Part shown: positions 1 through 9,219 of the stretch, one piece after another | How positions within the stretch are numbered: position 1 is the first letter of the stretch | Layout: every line of letters starts with the position of its first letter | Assembly (NCBI RefSeq): GCF_000801955.1 | Contig: NZ_JSZO01000013.1 | Coordinates: 1 to 64,000, forward strand | Direction: 5' to 3' | Length of the DNA stretch: 64,000 bases | Source: Ralstonia sp. A12 | GTDB taxonomy: Bacteria; Pseudomonadota; Gammaproteobacteria; Burkholderiales; Burkholderiaceae | The notes under the pieces: model-generated | Told to the model about the DNA's origin: nothing | Databases searched by the model: none | The model's input: the letters and a program-made list of their open reading frames with translations, nothing else | Translations under genes and position numbers: made by a program

Positions 1-20
1 TTGCCAAGATCATCAAGTAA
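1..20 (+). CDS. tuf: Elongation factor Tu, C-terminal fragment (window edge)
   Basis: Only the last codons are present, reading A-K-I-I-K then TAA. This matches the usual C-terminus of EF-Tu (VVAKIIx). EF-Tu commonly lies directly upstream of rpsJ in proteobacteria, which supports the call. The rest of the gene is outside the window, so nothing can be said about its length or integrity. Confidence 0.75.
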
Positions 21-29
21 AGGCGGACC

Positions 30-62
30 GATGCGCTGCTCCCGGTAACGGGGTGGCGCATC
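30..62 (+). other. Two-part hairpin with GNRA loop between tuf and rpsJ
   Basis: The outer arms 30-36 (GATGCGC) and 56-62 (GCGCATC) pair perfectly. Inside, 41-44 (CCCG) pairs with 49-52 (CGGG) around the tetraloop GTAA, a GNRA-type loop. No T tract follows, so this looks like an RNA structure in the tuf-rpsJ spacer rather than a terminator. The 11-mer at 42-52 recurs at 462-472, just after rpsJ. Function unknown. Confidence 0.5.
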
Positions 63-125
63 GCCTGTTGCATCGCTCTTTCAATCTATCGGCGGCCCGG
101 CCGCCACGCTCTTTAAGGAAACATC

Positions 126-437
126 ATGCAAAACCAGAAGATCCGTATCCGCCTGAAGGCTTTCGACTATCGCCTGATCGACCAGTCGGCCGCTGAAATC
201 GTCGAGACCGCCAAGCGCACCGGTGCAATCGTCAAGGGCCCGGTGCCCCTGCCGACCCGCATCCAGCGTTTTGACGTTCTGCGTTCGCCGCACGTCAACA
301 AGACCAGCCGCGATCAGTTCGAAATCCGCACGCACCAACGCCTGATGGACATCGTCGATCCGACGGACAAGACCGTTGACGCGCTGATGAAGCTGGACCT
401 GCCGGCTGGCGTGGACGTCGAGATCAAGCTGCAATAA
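126..437 (+). CDS. rpsJ: 30S ribosomal protein S10
   Basis: This 103-residue protein has the usual S10 length. It begins [15 protein letters not shown] and contains the conserved block beginning [13 protein letters not shown]10 sits in the head of the 30S subunit and, with NusB, also acts in transcription antitermination. The start has a good ribosome binding site (TTTAAGGAAACATC). It follows tuf, as in other proteobacteria. Unlike E. coli, where rpsJ runs straight into rplC, a terminator-like hairpin and a new promoter separate it from rplC here, so rpsJ may be expressed mainly with tuf. Confidence 0.98.
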   Translation: MQNQKIRIRLKAFDYRLIDQSAAEIVETAKRTGAIVKGPVPLPTRIQRFDVLRSPHVNKTSRDQFEIRTHQRLMDIVDPTDKTVDALMKLDLPAGVDVEIKLQ

Positions 438-473
438 GCAAGACAACGCTGCCGGATCACTCCGGTAACGGGC

Positions 474-507
474 AAACGGCGAGCCAAGTGCTCGCCGTTT
501 TGCTTTC
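474..507 (+). terminator. Terminator-like hairpin after rpsJ
   Basis: The arms 474-484 (AAACGGCGAGC) and 490-500 (GCTCGCCGTTT) form a perfect 11-bp stem around CAAGT, followed by a short T-rich tail (TTTTGCTTTCT). This is a plausible intrinsic terminator or partial attenuator within the S10 cluster. The tail is interrupted by GC, so readthrough is likely. Confidence 0.6.
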
Positions 508-562
508 TGGCGCAGGCTGTTGCGTTGCGCACGATACCCAGGCGCCTATCCGGCAATCGCAC

Positions 563-591
563 TTGCATATTGTTGGTAACCGGGATATATT
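563..591 (+). promoter_or_regulatory. Sigma-70 promoter for rplC and the rest of the S10 cluster
   Basis: TTGCAT at 563-568 and TATATT at 586-591 are separated by exactly 17 bp. This is one of the best sigma-70 matches I found in the window. It lies after the hairpin at 474-507 and about 130 bp before the rplC start, so it should drive rplC and the genes after it independently of rpsJ. Confidence 0.65.
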
Positions 592-713
592 GTAGGGCTA
601 CCCCTTTAGTCAGGGGAGTGGGCTGGCCATTTTGGCCTCGCGCCGTCTCTTTAGGCGCAGTCCAGTTCAAGATTCGTAGTATCAATCAGCCCCGGCCAAT
701 CGCAGCTGGGAAT
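592..713 (+). promoter_or_regulatory. Structured leader upstream of rplC
   Basis: After the promoter at 563-591 come three short potential stems: 601-605 with 612-616 (CCCCT/AGGGG), one around GGCCATTTTGGCC near 625-637, and one around 640-656 (GCGCC/GGCGC). In E. coli the S10 operon leader is the target of L4 autoregulation. This leader could serve the same purpose, but that is inference from position only. Confidence 0.35.
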
Positions 714-723
714 GGAGCAAACC

Positions 724-1377
724 ATGAGCCTTGGCCTTGTAGGTCGCAAGGTTGGCATGACCCGTATTTTCACGGACGACGGCGATTCGATTCCCGTTAC
801 CGTGCTCGAGGTCGGCGACAACCGCGTGACGCAAATCAAGACGGACGAGACCGACGGTTATACCGCGGTTCAAGTCACCTTCGGCACCCGACGCGCCAGC
901 CGCGTCACCAAGCCGCTGGCGGGTCATCTCGCCAAAGCCGGCGTGGAAGCGGGCGAAGTCATCAAAGAATTCCGAGTGGATGCCGCTCGTGCCGCTGAAT
1001 TCCAGCCGGGCGCGAACATCAGCGTCGACCTGTTCGAAGTCGGTCAAAAGATCGACGTCCAGGGTGTGACGATTGGTAAGGGCTACGCCGGTACCATCAA
1101 GCGTTACAACTTCTCGTCGGGCCGCGCCACGCACGGTAACTCGCGTTCGCACAACGTGCCGGGCTCGATCGGTATGGCGCAGGATCCGGGCCGTGTGTTC
1201 CCGGGTAAGCGCATGACCGGCCACATGGGTGACGTCACCCGTACCGTCCAGAACCTGGAAATCGCCAAGATCGACACGGAGCGCAAGCTGCTGCTGGTCA
1301 AGGGTGCGATCCCGGGCGCCAAGAACGGTCAAGTCATCGTCACGCCGGCCGTCAAGGCCCGCGCCAAGAAGGCATAA
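724..1377 (+). CDS. rplC: 50S ribosomal protein L3
   Basis: L3 is an early assembly protein near the peptidyl transferase centre. The 217-residue product begins [16 protein letters not shown], the usual L3 N-terminus, and carries the conserved [10 protein letters not shown] stretch with the methylatable glutamine region ([23 protein letters not shown]) split over 1150-1230. I chose ATG 724 rather than the in-frame ATG at 712, because GGAG at 714-717 is a well-spaced ribosome binding site and 724 gives the family N-terminus. It is first in the block driven by the promoter at 563-591. Confidence 0.97.
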   Translation: MSLGLVGRKVGMTRIFTDDGDSIPVTVLEVGDNRVTQIKTDETDGYTAVQVTFGTRRASRVTKPLAGHLAKAGVEAGEVIKEFRVDAARAAEFQPGANISVDLFEVGQKIDVQGVTIGKGYAGTIKRYNFSSGRATHGNSRSHNVPGSIGMAQDPGRVFPGKRMTGHMGDVTRTVQNLEIAKIDTERKLLLVKGAIPGAKNGQVIVTPAVKARAKKA

Positions 1378-1388
1378 GGAGCAAACGC

Positions 1389-2009
1389 ATGGAACTGAAG
1401 CTGCTCCAGGACAACGGTCAACTCGGCGCTGGCGTTGCTGCCTCGCCGGAAGTGTTCGGCCGTGACTATAACGAAGCCCTCGTTCACCAGATCGTCGTCG
1501 CTTACCAGGCCAACGCTCGCAGCGGTAACCGCAAGCAGAAGGATCGTGAAGAGGTCAAGCACACGACCAAGAAGCCGTGGCGCCAAAAGGGTACGGGCCG
1601 CGCCCGTGCAGGTATGAGCTCCTCCCCGCTGTGGCGCGGGGGTGGTCGTATTTTCCCGAACAGCCCGGAAGAAAACTTCTCGCAGAAGGTCAACAAGAAG
1701 ATGTACCGCGCCGGCATGCGCTCGATTTATTCGCAGCTTGCCCGTGAAGGTCGCATCAACATCGTTGACAGCCTGTCGATCGAAGCGCCGAAGACCAAGC
1801 TGCTGGCCGACAAGTTCCGCGCCATGGGCCTGGACTCGGTGCTCGTGATTACCGATAACCTGGACGAAAACCTCTTCCTGGCATCGCGCAACCTGGCGCA
1901 CGTGCTCGTGGTTGAGCCGCGTCACGCTGACCCCCTGTCGCTCGTGCACTACAAGAAGGTGCTCGTGACGAAGGGTGCCGTCGCGCAGATCGAGGAGTTG
2001 CTGAAATGA
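1389..2009 (+). CDS. rplD: 50S ribosomal protein L4
   Basis: L4 lines the peptide exit tunnel and, in E. coli, represses the S10 operon through its leader. The 206-residue protein has the usual length and contains the loop motif [15 protein letters not shown], which reaches into the tunnel. It starts 11 bp after rplC with AAGGAGC as the ribosome binding site. Its stop overlaps the rplW start by 4 bp (ATGA), so the two are probably translationally coupled. Confidence 0.98.
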   Translation: MELKLLQDNGQLGAGVAASPEVFGRDYNEALVHQIVVAYQANARSGNRKQKDREEVKHTTKKPWRQKGTGRARAGMSSSPLWRGGGRIFPNSPEENFSQKVNKKMYRAGMRSIYSQLAREGRINIVDSLSIEAPKTKLLADKFRAMGLDSVLVITDNLDENLFLASRNLAHVLVVEPRHADPLSLVHYKKVLVTKGAVAQIEELLK

Positions 2010-2320
2010 CGCAAGTTGCCAAGAACGACCATCGCCTGATGCAGGTGCTGCTGGCGCCTGTGGTGTCTGAAAAGGCAACCCTGGTGGCCGAGAAGAACGA
2101 ACAGGTCGTGTTCGAAGTGGCTCCCGACGCCAACAAGATCGAGGTGAAGGCTGCCGTTGAACTGCTGTTCAAGGTGGAAGTCGCTTCCGTCCAGATCCTG
2201 AACCGCAAGGGCAAGCAAAAGCGCTTCGGTCGCTTCATGGGTCGTCGTAACCACGTGAAGATGGCCTACGTTTCGCTGAAGCCGGGCCAGGAAATCAATT
2301 TTGAAGCGGAGGCCAAGTAA
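2006..2320 (+). CDS. rplW: 50S ribosomal protein L23
   Basis: L23 sits at the tunnel exit and is the docking site for trigger factor and SRP. The product is 104 residues, normal for the family, with the typical [20 protein letters not shown] stretch and the C-terminal [16 protein letters not shown]. The ATG overlaps the rplD stop in an ATGA junction, and rplB follows after only two bases. Confidence 0.97.
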   Translation: MTQVAKNDHRLMQVLLAPVVSEKATLVAEKNEQVVFEVAPDANKIEVKAAVELLFKVEVASVQILNRKGKQKRFGRFMGRRNHVKMAYVSLKPGQEINFEAEAK

Positions 2321-2322
2321 TC

Positions 2323-3153
2323 ATGGCACTCGTCAAAACCAAGCCGACATCGCCGGGCCGCCGCTCGATGGTGAAGGTCGTTAACCCCGACCTTCACAAG
2401 GGTGCGCCGCACGCTCCGCTGCTGGAAAAGCAATTCCAGAAGTCGGGTCGTAACAACAACGGCCACATCACCACGCGCCATAAGGGCGGTGGTCACAAGC
2501 ATCACTATCGCATCGTCGACTTCAAGCGCAACGATAAGGACGGTATCCCGGCCAAGATCGAACGCCTGGAATACGACCCGAACCGTAGCGCCAACATCGC
2601 GCTCGTGCTGTTCGCTGACGGTGAGCGCCGCTACATCATCGCCCCGAAGGGCGCTGTGGTTGGCCAAGCCATCGCCAACGGCTCGGAAGCGCCGATCAAG
2701 GCTGGTAACAACCTGCCGATCCGCAACATTCCGGTCGGTACGACGATCCACTGTGTGGAAATCCTGCCGGGCAAGGGCGCTCAAGTTGCCCGTTCGGCTG
2801 GTACGTCCGCCGTGCTGCTGGCTCGCGAAGGTATCTACGCTCAAGTGCGTCTGCGCTCGGGTGAAGTGCGCCGCGTGCACATCGAGTGCCGCGCGACCAT
2901 CGGTGAAGTCGGCAACGAAGAGCACAGCCTGCGCCAGATCGGCAAGGCCGGTGCAACCCGTTGGCGCGGTATTCGCCCGACCGTTCGCGGTGTGGTGATG
3001 AACCCGGTGGATCACCCGCACGGTGGTGGTGAAGGTAAGACCGCTGCTGGCCGCGATCCGGTGTCGCCGTGGGGTACCCCGACTAAGGGTTACCGCACCC
3101 GTCGTAACAAGCGCACGGACAGCATGATCGTTCAGCGCCGTCACAAGCGTTAA
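2323..3153 (+). CDS. rplB: 50S ribosomal protein L2
   Basis: L2 is a core 50S protein needed for subunit association and peptidyl transferase activity. The 276-residue sequence has the conserved [12 protein letters not shown] near the N-terminus and [14 protein letters not shown] near the C-terminus, which contains the histidine implicated in function. Length and order (rplW-rplB-rpsS) are standard. It is packed tightly behind rplW. Confidence 0.98.
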   Translation: MALVKTKPTSPGRRSMVKVVNPDLHKGAPHAPLLEKQFQKSGRNNNGHITTRHKGGGHKHHYRIVDFKRNDKDGIPAKIERLEYDPNRSANIALVLFADGERRYIIAPKGAVVGQAIANGSEAPIKAGNNLPIRNIPVGTTIHCVEILPGKGAQVARSAGTSAVLLAREGIYAQVRLRSGEVRRVHIECRATIGEVGNEEHSLRQIGKAGATRWRGIRPTVRGVVMNPVDHPHGGGEGKTAAGRDPVSPWGTPTKGYRTRRNKRTDSMIVQRRHKR

Positions 3154-3174
3154 TCGGTAGGTAGGAGCTTAGAT

Positions 3175-3450
3175 ATGACTCGTTCCGTAAAAAAGGGTCC
3201 TTTCATTGACGCCCACCTGCTGAAGAAGGTTGAGGCGGCAGTGCAGACGAAGGACAAGAAGCCCATCAAGACCTGGTCGCGTCGTTCGACCATTCTGCCG
3301 GACTTCATTGGCCTGACGATCGCCGTTCACAACGGCCGTCAGCACGTCCCCGTGTACGTCACGGAAAACATGGTTGGCCACAAGCTCGGCGAATTTGCGC
3401 TCACGCGTACGTTCAAGGGCCACGCTGCCGACAAGAAAGCGAAGCGATAA
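3175..3450 (+). CDS. rpsS: 30S ribosomal protein S19
   Basis: S19 lies in the head of the 30S subunit and pairs with S13 near the A site. The product is 91 residues, beginning [15 protein letters not shown], with the conserved [11 protein letters not shown] and GHKLGEFA(L)TRTF. A ribosome binding site (TAGGAGCTTAGAT) precedes ATG 3175. It is part of the uninterrupted S10 block. Confidence 0.98.
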   Translation: MTRSVKKGPFIDAHLLKKVEAAVQTKDKKPIKTWSRRSTILPDFIGLTIAVHNGRQHVPVYVTENMVGHKLGEFALTRTFKGHAADKKAKR

Positions 3451-3459
3451 GGGGCAATC

Positions 3460-3789
3460 ATGGAAGTAAAAGCGATTCATCGCGGCGCCCGTATCTCCGC
3501 ACAGAAGACGCGTCTGGTTGCTGACCAGATCCGCGGTCTGTCGATCGAGCGTGCGCTCAACGTGCTGACGTTCAGCCCGAAGAAGGCGGCTGGCATCGTG
3601 AAGAAGGTGGTTGAGTCCGCCATCGCGAACGCCGAGCACAACGAAGGCGCCGACATCGACGAGCTGAAGGTCAAGTCGATCTACATCGACAAGGCCACCT
3701 CGCTCAAGCGCTTCACCGCGCGTGCGAAGGGCCGTGGCAACCGCATCGAGAAACAAACCTGTCACATCACTGTGACGCTGGGCAACTAA
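3460..3789 (+). CDS. rplV: 50S ribosomal protein L22
   Basis: L22 contributes, with L4, to the narrow part of the exit tunnel and is a site of macrolide resistance changes. The 109 residues begin [20 protein letters not shown] and end in the typical beta-hairpin [16 protein letters not shown]. Length is normal and nothing is odd. The start follows AAGGGGCAATC, 9 bp after rpsS. Confidence 0.97.
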   Translation: MEVKAIHRGARISAQKTRLVADQIRGLSIERALNVLTFSPKKAAGIVKKVVESAIANAEHNEGADIDELKVKSIYIDKATSLKRFTARAKGRGNRIEKQTCHITVTLGN

Positions 3790-3798
3790 GGGGTCACG

Positions 3799-4587
3799 AT
3801 GGGACAGAAGATTCATCCGACTGGCTTCCGTCTGGCTGTCAGCCGTAACTGGGCTTCGCGTTGGTACGCGAACAACACCCAGTTTGCGGGCATGCTCAAG
3901 GAAGACATCGAAGTTCGCGAGTTTCTGAAGAAGAAGCTGAAGAACGCTTCGGTGGGCCGCGTGGTCATCGAGCGTCCGGCCAAGAATGCACGTATCACCA
4001 TTTACAGCTCGCGTCCGGGCGTGGTGATCGGCAAGAAGGGCGAGGACATCGAACTGCTGAAGGCTGAGCTGCAGCGTCGCATGGGCGTGCCCGTGCACGT
4101 GAACATCGAAGAAATCCGCAAGCCGGAAGTCGATGCGCAGCTGATCGCAGATTCGATCACGCAGCAGCTCGAGCGCCGCATCATGTTCCGCCGCGCCATG
4201 AAGCGCGCGATGCAGAACGCAATGCGTCTGGGTGCTCAGGGCATCAAGATCATGAGCTCGGGCCGTCTGAACGGCATCGAAATCGCCCGTACCGAGTGGT
4301 ACCGCGAAGGCCGTGTGCCCCTGCACACGCTGCGCGCCGATATCGACTACGGCTTCTCCGAAGCAGAAACCACCTACGGCATCATCGGTGTCAAGGTGTG
4401 GGTGTACAAGGGCGACCACCTGGGTCGCAACGATGCACCCGTTGTGGAAGAGCCGAAGGAAGATGAGCGCCGCCGTCGTCCGGGTCGCCCGGAAGGCCGT
4501 CGCCGTGAAGGCGATCGCCCGGCTGGTCCGCGCCGCGGTGCTGGTGCAGGTGCCCGTCGTGGCGCCGACGCCAAGACTGGAGAATAA
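3799..4587 (+). CDS. rpsC: 30S ribosomal protein S3
   Basis: S3 is at the mRNA entry channel and has helicase-like activity with S4 and S5. The 262-residue protein begins [12 protein letters not shown] and contains the KH-domain GXXG segment [10 protein letters not shown]. The C-terminal tail from about residue 220 is long, low complexity and rich in Arg and Gly ([12 protein letters not shown]), longer than in E. coli (233 residues) and common in betaproteobacteria. It ends two bases before rplP. Confidence 0.97.
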   Translation: MGQKIHPTGFRLAVSRNWASRWYANNTQFAGMLKEDIEVREFLKKKLKNASVGRVVIERPAKNARITIYSSRPGVVIGKKGEDIELLKAELQRRMGVPVHVNIEEIRKPEVDAQLIADSITQQLERRIMFRRAMKRAMQNAMRLGAQGIKIMSSGRLNGIEIARTEWYREGRVPLHTLRADIDYGFSEAETTYGIIGVKVWVYKGDHLGRNDAPVVEEPKEDERRRRPGRPEGRRREGDRPAGPRRGAGAGARRGADAKTGE

Positions 4588-4589
4588 GC

Positions 4590-5006
4590 ATGCTGCAACC
4601 TAAGCGCAGGAAGTACCGCAAGGAGCAGAAGGGCCGCAACACCGGTATCGCAACGCGCGGTAACGCGGTTTCGTTCGGCGAATTCGGCCTGAAGGCAATG
4701 GGCCGTGGTCGTCTGACGGCACGTCAGATCGAGTCCGCCCGTCGTGCGATGACCCGTCACATCAAGCGTGGCGGCCGCATCTGGATCCGGATTTTCCCGG
4801 ACAAGCCGATCTCGAAGAAGCCTGCCGAAGTCCGTATGGGTAACGGTAAGGGCAACCCGGAATACTACGTGGCTGAAATTCAGCCGGGCAAGATGCTGTA
4901 CGAAATGGACGGCGTTGGCGAAGAACTGGCACGCGAGGCATTCCGCCTGGCCGCTGCCAAGCTGCCGATCGCGACCAGCTTCGTGGTGCGTCAGGTCGGA
5001 ACGTAA
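4590..5006 (+). CDS. rplP: 50S ribosomal protein L16
   Basis: L16 organises the A site region of the 50S subunit. The protein is 138 residues, begins [17 protein letters not shown] and contains [21 protein letters not shown], a strong family signature given here as two joined pieces. The start lies two bases after the rpsC stop. Nothing unusual is visible. Confidence 0.98.
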   Translation: MLQPKRRKYRKEQKGRNTGIATRGNAVSFGEFGLKAMGRGRLTARQIESARRAMTRHIKRGGRIWIRIFPDKPISKKPAEVRMGNGKGNPEYYVAEIQPGKMLYEMDGVGEELAREAFRLAAAKLPIATSFVVRQVGT

Positions 5007-5018
5007 GGAGCACACACC

Positions 5019-5213
5019 ATGAAAGCAACCGAACTGCGCGGCAAAGATGCCGCCGGCCTGAACCAGGAGCTCTCCGAGCTGCTGAAGGCCCAATTTGGCC
5101 TGCGCATGCAAAAGGCGACGCAACAGCTGCAGAACACCAGCCAGCTGAAGAAGGTGCGTCGTGACATCGCGCGTGTTCGCACCGTGATGGGCGAGAAAGG
5201 GAGCCAGAAATGA
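5019..5213 (+). CDS. rpmC: 50S ribosomal protein L29
   Basis: L29 is a small helical-hairpin protein next to L23 at the tunnel exit. The 64-residue product contains the typical pattern [17 protein letters not shown] and [13 protein letters not shown] clear ribosome binding site (GTAAGGAGCACACACC) precedes the ATG. Its stop overlaps the rpsQ start by 4 bp, suggesting coupled translation. Confidence 0.97.
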   Translation: MKATELRGKDAAGLNQELSELLKAQFGLRMQKATQQLQNTSQLKKVRRDIARVRTVMGEKGSQK

Positions 5214-5479
5214 CTGAAGCAGCAACGTCCCTGAAGCGCACGCTCGTCGGTCGCGTTGTCAGCGACAAGATGGACAAGACCGTGACGGTCCTGATCGAAA
5301 ACCGCGTCAAGCATCCGCTGTACGGCAAGTACGTTGTGCGCTCGAAGAAGTACCACGCGCACGACGAAGCCAACCAGTACAAGGAAGGCGACAAGGTTGA
5401 AATCACGGAATCGCGTCCGATCTCCCGCACCAAGTCGTGGGTGGTTTCGCGCCTGCTGGAAGCAGCACGCGTGATCTAA
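5210..5479 (+). CDS. rpsQ: 30S ribosomal protein S17
   Basis: S17 is an OB-fold protein that binds 16S rRNA early in assembly. The 89 residues contain the signature [17 protein letters not shown] and [19 protein letters not shown]. It overlaps rpmC (ATGA). It is the last gene of the S10 block here: a hairpin with a built-in promoter follows within 30 bp. Confidence 0.98.
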   Translation: MTEAATSLKRTLVGRVVSDKMDKTVTVLIENRVKHPLYGKYVVRSKKYHAHDEANQYKEGDKVEITESRPISRTKSWVVSRLLEAARVI

Positions 5480-5502
5480 AACAACAGCGTAGCAGTTTGC
5501 TG

Positions 5503-5546
5503 TTGCAAGACCGAGATTATGTGTTATAGTCTCGGTCTTTCCCTTT
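5503..5546 (+). promoter_or_regulatory. Combined terminator-like hairpin and promoter before rplN
   Basis: TTGCAA at 5503-5508 and TATAGT at 5525-5530 are 16 bp apart and form a sigma-70 type promoter. The same DNA contains perfect 8-bp arms, 5509-5516 (GACCGAGA) and 5530-5537 (TCTCGGTC), followed by TTTCCCTTTG. RNA coming from rpsQ would carry this hairpin and T-rich tail, while RNA starting here, near 5537, would lack it. It probably separates the S10 block from the spc block. The leader from 5538 to 5747 has no other strong feature. Confidence 0.6.
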
Positions 5547-5747
5547 GTGAGAGTTGCTGGCTGTTCGGTTGGCGGCGCAGGCAAAGAGAAAAACGAATGG
5601 GTCTGGTGGCACTCGCTGCCAGGCAGCTACCGACTTCAAGTTGATCAACCCAATCGCAGTTGGCGCAATGCCAGCGGCTGGCGGGACCAAGACTGATCGC
5701 TTCTGCGCATTGTGCGTAAAGGCGAATTAAGTTGGGACGAGAACACC

Positions 5748-6116
5748 ATGATTCAGACAGAAAGCCGGCTCGAAGTGGCCGATAACACGGGTGCGCGTGA
5801 AGTCATGTGCATCAAGGTGCTGGGTGGTTCGAAGCGCCGCTACGCCAGCGTCGGCGACATCATCAAGGTCAGCGTCAAGGATGCTGCTCCGCGTGGTCGC
5901 GTCAAGAAGGGCGATATCTACAACGCCGTGGTGGTGCGTACCGCCAAGGGCGTGCGCCGTCCTGACGGCTCGCTCATCAAGTTCGACGGCAATGCCGCCG
6001 TGCTGCTGAACACCAAGCTTGAGCCGATCGGCACCCGTATCTTCGGGCCGGTCACTCGCGAACTCCGTACCGAGCGCTTCATGAAGATCGTGTCGCTCGC
6101 GCCGGAAGTGCTGTAA
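5748..6116 (+). CDS. rplN: 50S ribosomal protein L14
   Basis: L14 is at the subunit interface and is a binding site for the silencing factor RsfS. I chose ATG 5748, giving the universal start [17 protein letters not shown] and exactly 122 residues; an in-frame start at 5712 would add 12 non-conserved residues. The conserved [18 protein letters not shown] ends the protein. It is the first gene of the spc block, after a leader of about 210 nt. Confidence 0.97.
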   Translation: MIQTESRLEVADNTGAREVMCIKVLGGSKRRYASVGDIIKVSVKDAAPRGRVKKGDIYNAVVVRTAKGVRRPDGSLIKFDGNAAVLLNTKLEPIGTRIFGPVTRELRTERFMKIVSLAPEVL

Positions 6117-6127
6117 TCGGAGGCCGC

Positions 6128-6436
6128 ATGAACAAGATTCGCAAGGGCGATCGCGTCATCGTCCGCACCGGCAAGGACAAGGGTAAGCAAGGTACCGTGC
6201 TGGCAGTGCTCGCTGAGCACGTGACGGTGGAAGGTGTGAACGTTGCCAAGAAGCACGTGCGCCCGAACCCGATGCTGGGTACCACGGGTGGTGTGGTCGA
6301 CAAGGTCATGCCCATCCATATTTCGAACGTTGCGCTCGTGGATGCCAATGGCAAGCCGTCGCGCGTCGGCATCAAGGTTGAAGGCGGCGTGAAGACGCGC
6401 GTGCTGAAGACCACCGGTGCTGCCGTCGGCGCTTGA
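6128..6436 (+). CDS. rplX: 50S ribosomal protein L24
   Basis: L24 starts 50S assembly. The 102-residue protein begins [20 protein letters not shown], a KOW-type motif, and contains [11 protein letters not shown]. The ribosome binding site is CGGAGGCCGC. It follows rplN by 11 bp and is followed by rplE after 26 bp, so all are co-transcribed. Confidence 0.97.
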   Translation: MNKIRKGDRVIVRTGKDKGKQGTVLAVLAEHVTVEGVNVAKKHVRPNPMLGTTGGVVDKVMPIHISNVALVDANGKPSRVGIKVEGGVKTRVLKTTGAAVGA

Positions 6437-6462
6437 TTCTGGGCAATAGAGAGGAGTTGAGC

Positions 6463-7005
6463 ATGACTGCACGTCTGCAAGAGTTTTACAAAGAGAAGGT
6501 TGTGCCCGAGCTGATCAAGCAGTTCGGCTACAAGTCCGTGATGGAAGTGCCGCGCATCACCAAGATCACCCTGAACATGGGTCTTGGCGAAGCCATCAAT
6601 GACAAGAAGGTCATCGAGCACGCCACCGGCGACCTGATCAAGATCGCTGGCCAGAAGCCCATCGTGACGAAGGCCCGCAAGGCTATCGCCGGCTTCAAGA
6701 TTCGCCAGGGTTACCCGATCGGCACGATGGTCACGCTGCGTGGCCAACGCATGTACGAATTCCTGGACCGCTTCATCACCGTGTCGCTGCCGCGTGTGCG
6801 CGACTTCCGTGGTGTGTCGGGTAAGGCTTTCGACGGTCGTGGTAACTACAACATCGGTGTGAAAGAGCAGATCATTTTCCCCGAAATCGAATACGACAAG
6901 ATCGACGCACTCCGTGGCCTGAACATCAGCATCACGACGACTGCGAAGAACGATGAGGAAGCGAAGGCGCTCCTCAACGCATTCAAGTTCCCGTTCCGTA
7001 ATTAA
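6463..7005 (+). CDS. rplE: 50S ribosomal protein L5
   Basis: L5 binds 5S rRNA in the central protuberance. The start at 6463 gives [17 protein letters not shown] and 180 residues, the usual length, with a strong ribosome binding site (AGAGGAGTTGAGC). An upstream in-frame start at 6433 is rejected because it overlaps rplX and adds unrelated residues. The C-terminal [11 protein letters not shown] is typical. Confidence 0.97.
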   Translation: MTARLQEFYKEKVVPELIKQFGYKSVMEVPRITKITLNMGLGEAINDKKVIEHATGDLIKIAGQKPIVTKARKAIAGFKIRQGYPIGTMVTLRGQRMYEFLDRFITVSLPRVRDFRGVSGKAFDGRGNYNIGVKEQIIFPEIEYDKIDALRGLNISITTTAKNDEEAKALLNAFKFPFRN

Positions 7006-7014
7006 GGGGTTACC

Positions 7015-7320
7015 GTGGCTAAATTGTCTCTGATCGAACGCGAGAAGAAGCGTGCCAAGCTGGTGGCTAAGTACGCTGAGAAGCGCGCCGCTCTCGAAGC
7101 CATCGTGGCCGACCAAAGCAAGTCGGAAGAAGAGCGTTACGAAGCGCGTCTGAAGCTGCAGGCGCTGCCGCGCAACGCGAATCCGACTCGTCAGCGTAAC
7201 CGCTGCTCGATCACCGGTCGCCCCCGCGGTACGTTCCGTAAGTTCGGCCTGGCGCGTAATAAGCTCCGTGAAATCGCCTTCAAGGGCGAAATCCCGGGTC
7301 TGACGAAAGCCAGCTGGTAA
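7015..7320 (+). CDS. rpsN: 30S ribosomal protein S14, zinc-free type
   Basis: S14 is in the head of the 30S subunit. The 101-residue form contains [20 protein letters not shown] but lacks the paired CxxC motifs of the short zinc-binding form, so it is the zinc-independent version. The start codon is GTG at 7015 behind AAGGGGTTACC. It lies between rplE and rpsH in standard spc order. Confidence 0.96.
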   Translation: MAKLSLIEREKKRAKLVAKYAEKRAALEAIVADQSKSEEERYEARLKLQALPRNANPTRQRNRCSITGRPRGTFRKFGLARNKLREIAFKGEIPGLTKASW

Positions 7321-7347
7321 TCACGCACAGGCTACAGGAGAAACAGT

Positions 7348-7743
7348 ATGAGCATGAGCGATCCGATCGCCGATATGCTGACGCGTATCCGCAACGCGCA
7401 AGCGGTGGAAAAAGCGTCGGTGGTCATGCCGTCGTCGAAGCTGAAGGTGGCAATCGCCAAAGTCCTGAAGGACGAAGGCTACATCGACGAATTCGCCGTG
7501 ACCGAGCAGGGTGGCAAGTCCACGCTGACGATTGGTCTGAAGTACTACGCTGGCCGTCCGGTCATCGAGCGCCTGGAGCGCGTCTCGAAGCCTGGTCTGC
7601 GTGTGTACAAGGGCCGTAACGAAATCCCGCAAGTGATGAACGGCCTGGGCGTCGCCATCATCTCGACCCCGCAGGGTCTGATGACGGACCGCCGTGCGCG
7701 CGCAACCGGTGTCGGTGGCGAAGTCATTTGCTACGTTGCCTAA
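7348..7743 (+). CDS. rpsH: 30S ribosomal protein S8
   Basis: S8 binds the central domain of 16S rRNA and in E. coli represses the spc operon. The 131 residues contain [15 protein letters not shown] and the C-terminal [21 protein letters not shown] 7348 has a good ribosome binding site (CAGGAGAAACAGT); a second in-frame ATG lies two codons later at 7354. Whether the S8 control site of E. coli exists here cannot be seen in the short rplX-rplE spacer. Confidence 0.97.
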   Translation: MSMSDPIADMLTRIRNAQAVEKASVVMPSSKLKVAIAKVLKDEGYIDEFAVTEQGGKSTLTIGLKYYAGRPVIERLERVSKPGLRVYKGRNEIPQVMNGLGVAIISTPQGLMTDRRARATGVGGEVICYVA

Positions 7744-7755
7744 GGGAGGGGAACC

Positions 7756-8289
7756 ATGTCTCGCGTAGGTAAGGCTCCCATCGCGCTGCCCAAGGGCGCC
7801 GAAGTCAATTTTGCTGGTGGTCTGCTGACCGTCAAGGGCCCGCTGGGCACGCTGACGCAGCCGATTCACGAGCTGGTCAAGGTCAACACCGACAACGGCA
7901 CGATCACGTTCGCGCCGGCAGATGAGTCGCGTGAAGCCAATGCGCTGCAAGGTACGATGCGCGCCCTGACGGCCAACATGGTCAAGGGTGTGACGACGGG
8001 CTTTGAGCGCAAGCTGAACCTGGTCGGCGTGGGTTACCGTGCGTCGCTTCAAGGCTCCGCCCTGAAGTTGCAACTCGGTTTCTCGCACGACGTGATCCAT
8101 GAGATGCCGGAAGGCGTGAAGGCGGAAACGCCGACGCAAACCGAAATCATCATCAAGGGTTCGGACAAGCAGAAAGTTGGTCAGGTCGCCGCTGAAGTGC
8201 GTGCATATCGTCCGCCTGAGCCCTACAAGGGCAAGGGTGTGCGTTACGCCGATGAGCGCGTGATCCTGAAGGAAACCAAGAAGAAGTAA
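7756..8289 (+). CDS. rplF: 50S ribosomal protein L6
   Basis: L6 lies near the factor-binding site of the 50S subunit. The 177-residue protein begins [17 protein letters not shown] and contains the C-terminal signature [16 protein letters not shown]. The ribosome binding site is GGGAGGGGAACC. Spacing to rpsH is 12 bp. Length and sequence are normal. Confidence 0.98.
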   Translation: MSRVGKAPIALPKGAEVNFAGGLLTVKGPLGTLTQPIHELVKVNTDNGTITFAPADESREANALQGTMRALTANMVKGVTTGFERKLNLVGVGYRASLQGSALKLQLGFSHDVIHEMPEGVKAETPTQTEIIIKGSDKQKVGQVAAEVRAYRPPEPYKGKGVRYADERVILKETKKK

Positions 8290-8300
8290 GGGTGCACATC

Positions 8301-8657
8301 ATGAACAAGAATGACTCTCGTTTGCGCCGTGCACGTCAGACCCGCCTGAAGATTGCGGAGCTGAACGTTGCTCGCCTGGCTGTGCACCGTACCAACCTGC
8401 ACATCTACGCGCAGGTCTTCTCGGAAGACGGCACCAAGGTGCTGGCCTCGGCCTCGTCGGCTGAAGTCGAAGTCCGCAAGGAACTGAACGGCAACGGTGG
8501 TAACACCGCAGCCGCCACCCTGGTGGGTAAGCGTATCGCTGAGAAGGCGAAGGCTGCCGGCATCGAAGCCGTGGCGTTCGATCGCTCGGGTTTCCGTTAT
8601 CACGGTCGCGTTAAGGCACTGGCCGACGCGGCTCGCGAAGCTGGCCTGAAGTTCTAA
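8301..8657 (+). CDS. rplR: 50S ribosomal protein L18
   Basis: L18 binds 5S rRNA together with L5. Starting at ATG 8301 gives [15 protein letters not shown] and 118 residues, matching the family; the GTG at 8292 would add three residues and almost touch the rplF stop. The C-terminal [20 protein letters not shown] is conserved. It is co-transcribed with rplF and rpsE. Confidence 0.96.
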   Translation: MNKNDSRLRRARQTRLKIAELNVARLAVHRTNLHIYAQVFSEDGTKVLASASSAEVEVRKELNGNGGNTAAATLVGKRIAEKAKAAGIEAVAFDRSGFRYHGRVKALADAAREAGLKF

Positions 8658-8678
8658 GCCGGCATAGAGGATATCGTC

Positions 8679-9197
8679 ATGGCAAAAATTCAACCTAAGG
8701 TCCAAGGGGACGAACGCGACGACGGTCTTCGCGAGAAGATGATCGCGGTCAACCGCGTGACCAAGGTGGTCAAGGGCGGCCGGATTCTCGGTTTCGCTGC
8801 TCTGACCGTGGTCGGCGACGGCGACGGCCGTATCGGCATGGGCAAGGGCAAGGCGAAGGAAGTGCCCGTGGCCGTGCAGAAGGCAATGGACGAAGCCCGT
8901 CGCAAGATGGTCAAGGTCCCGCTGAAGAACGGTACGCTGCAACACGAAGTGGTTGGCAAGCATGGCGCCGCCAAGGTGCAAATGATGCCCGCGAAAGACG
9001 GTACTGGCGTGATCGCCGGCGGCCCGATGCGCGCCATCTTCGAAGTGATGGGCGTGACGAACATCGTGACCAAGTCGCACGGTTCGACCAATCCTTACAA
9101 CATGGTGCGCGCAACGCTCGACGGCCTGCGCAAGATGAGCACCCCGGCTGAGATTGCTGCCAAGCGTGGCAAGTCGGTCGAAGAGATCCTCGGCTAA
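8679..9197 (+). CDS. rpsE: 30S ribosomal protein S5
   Basis: S5 contributes to decoding fidelity and mRNA unwinding. The 172-residue protein contains the double-stranded RNA binding segment [18 protein letters not shown] and the loop [13 protein letters not shown]. The ribosome binding site AGAGGATATCGTC precedes the ATG. Standard position between rplR and rpmD. Confidence 0.98.
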   Translation: MAKIQPKVQGDERDDGLREKMIAVNRVTKVVKGGRILGFAALTVVGDGDGRIGMGKGKAKEVPVAVQKAMDEARRKMVKVPLKNGTLQHEVVGKHGAAKVQMMPAKDGTGVIAGGPMRAIFEVMGVTNIVTKSHGSTNPYNMVRATLDGLRKMSTPAEIAAKRGKSVEEILG

Positions 9198-9219
9198 GCC
9201 GAAGGGATAGGTGAACGAT

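Noticed and set aside
5596-5643. 15-codon reading frame in the rplN leader
   Set aside because: The ribosome binding site is weak and there is no codon pattern suggesting attenuation. Too short to support.
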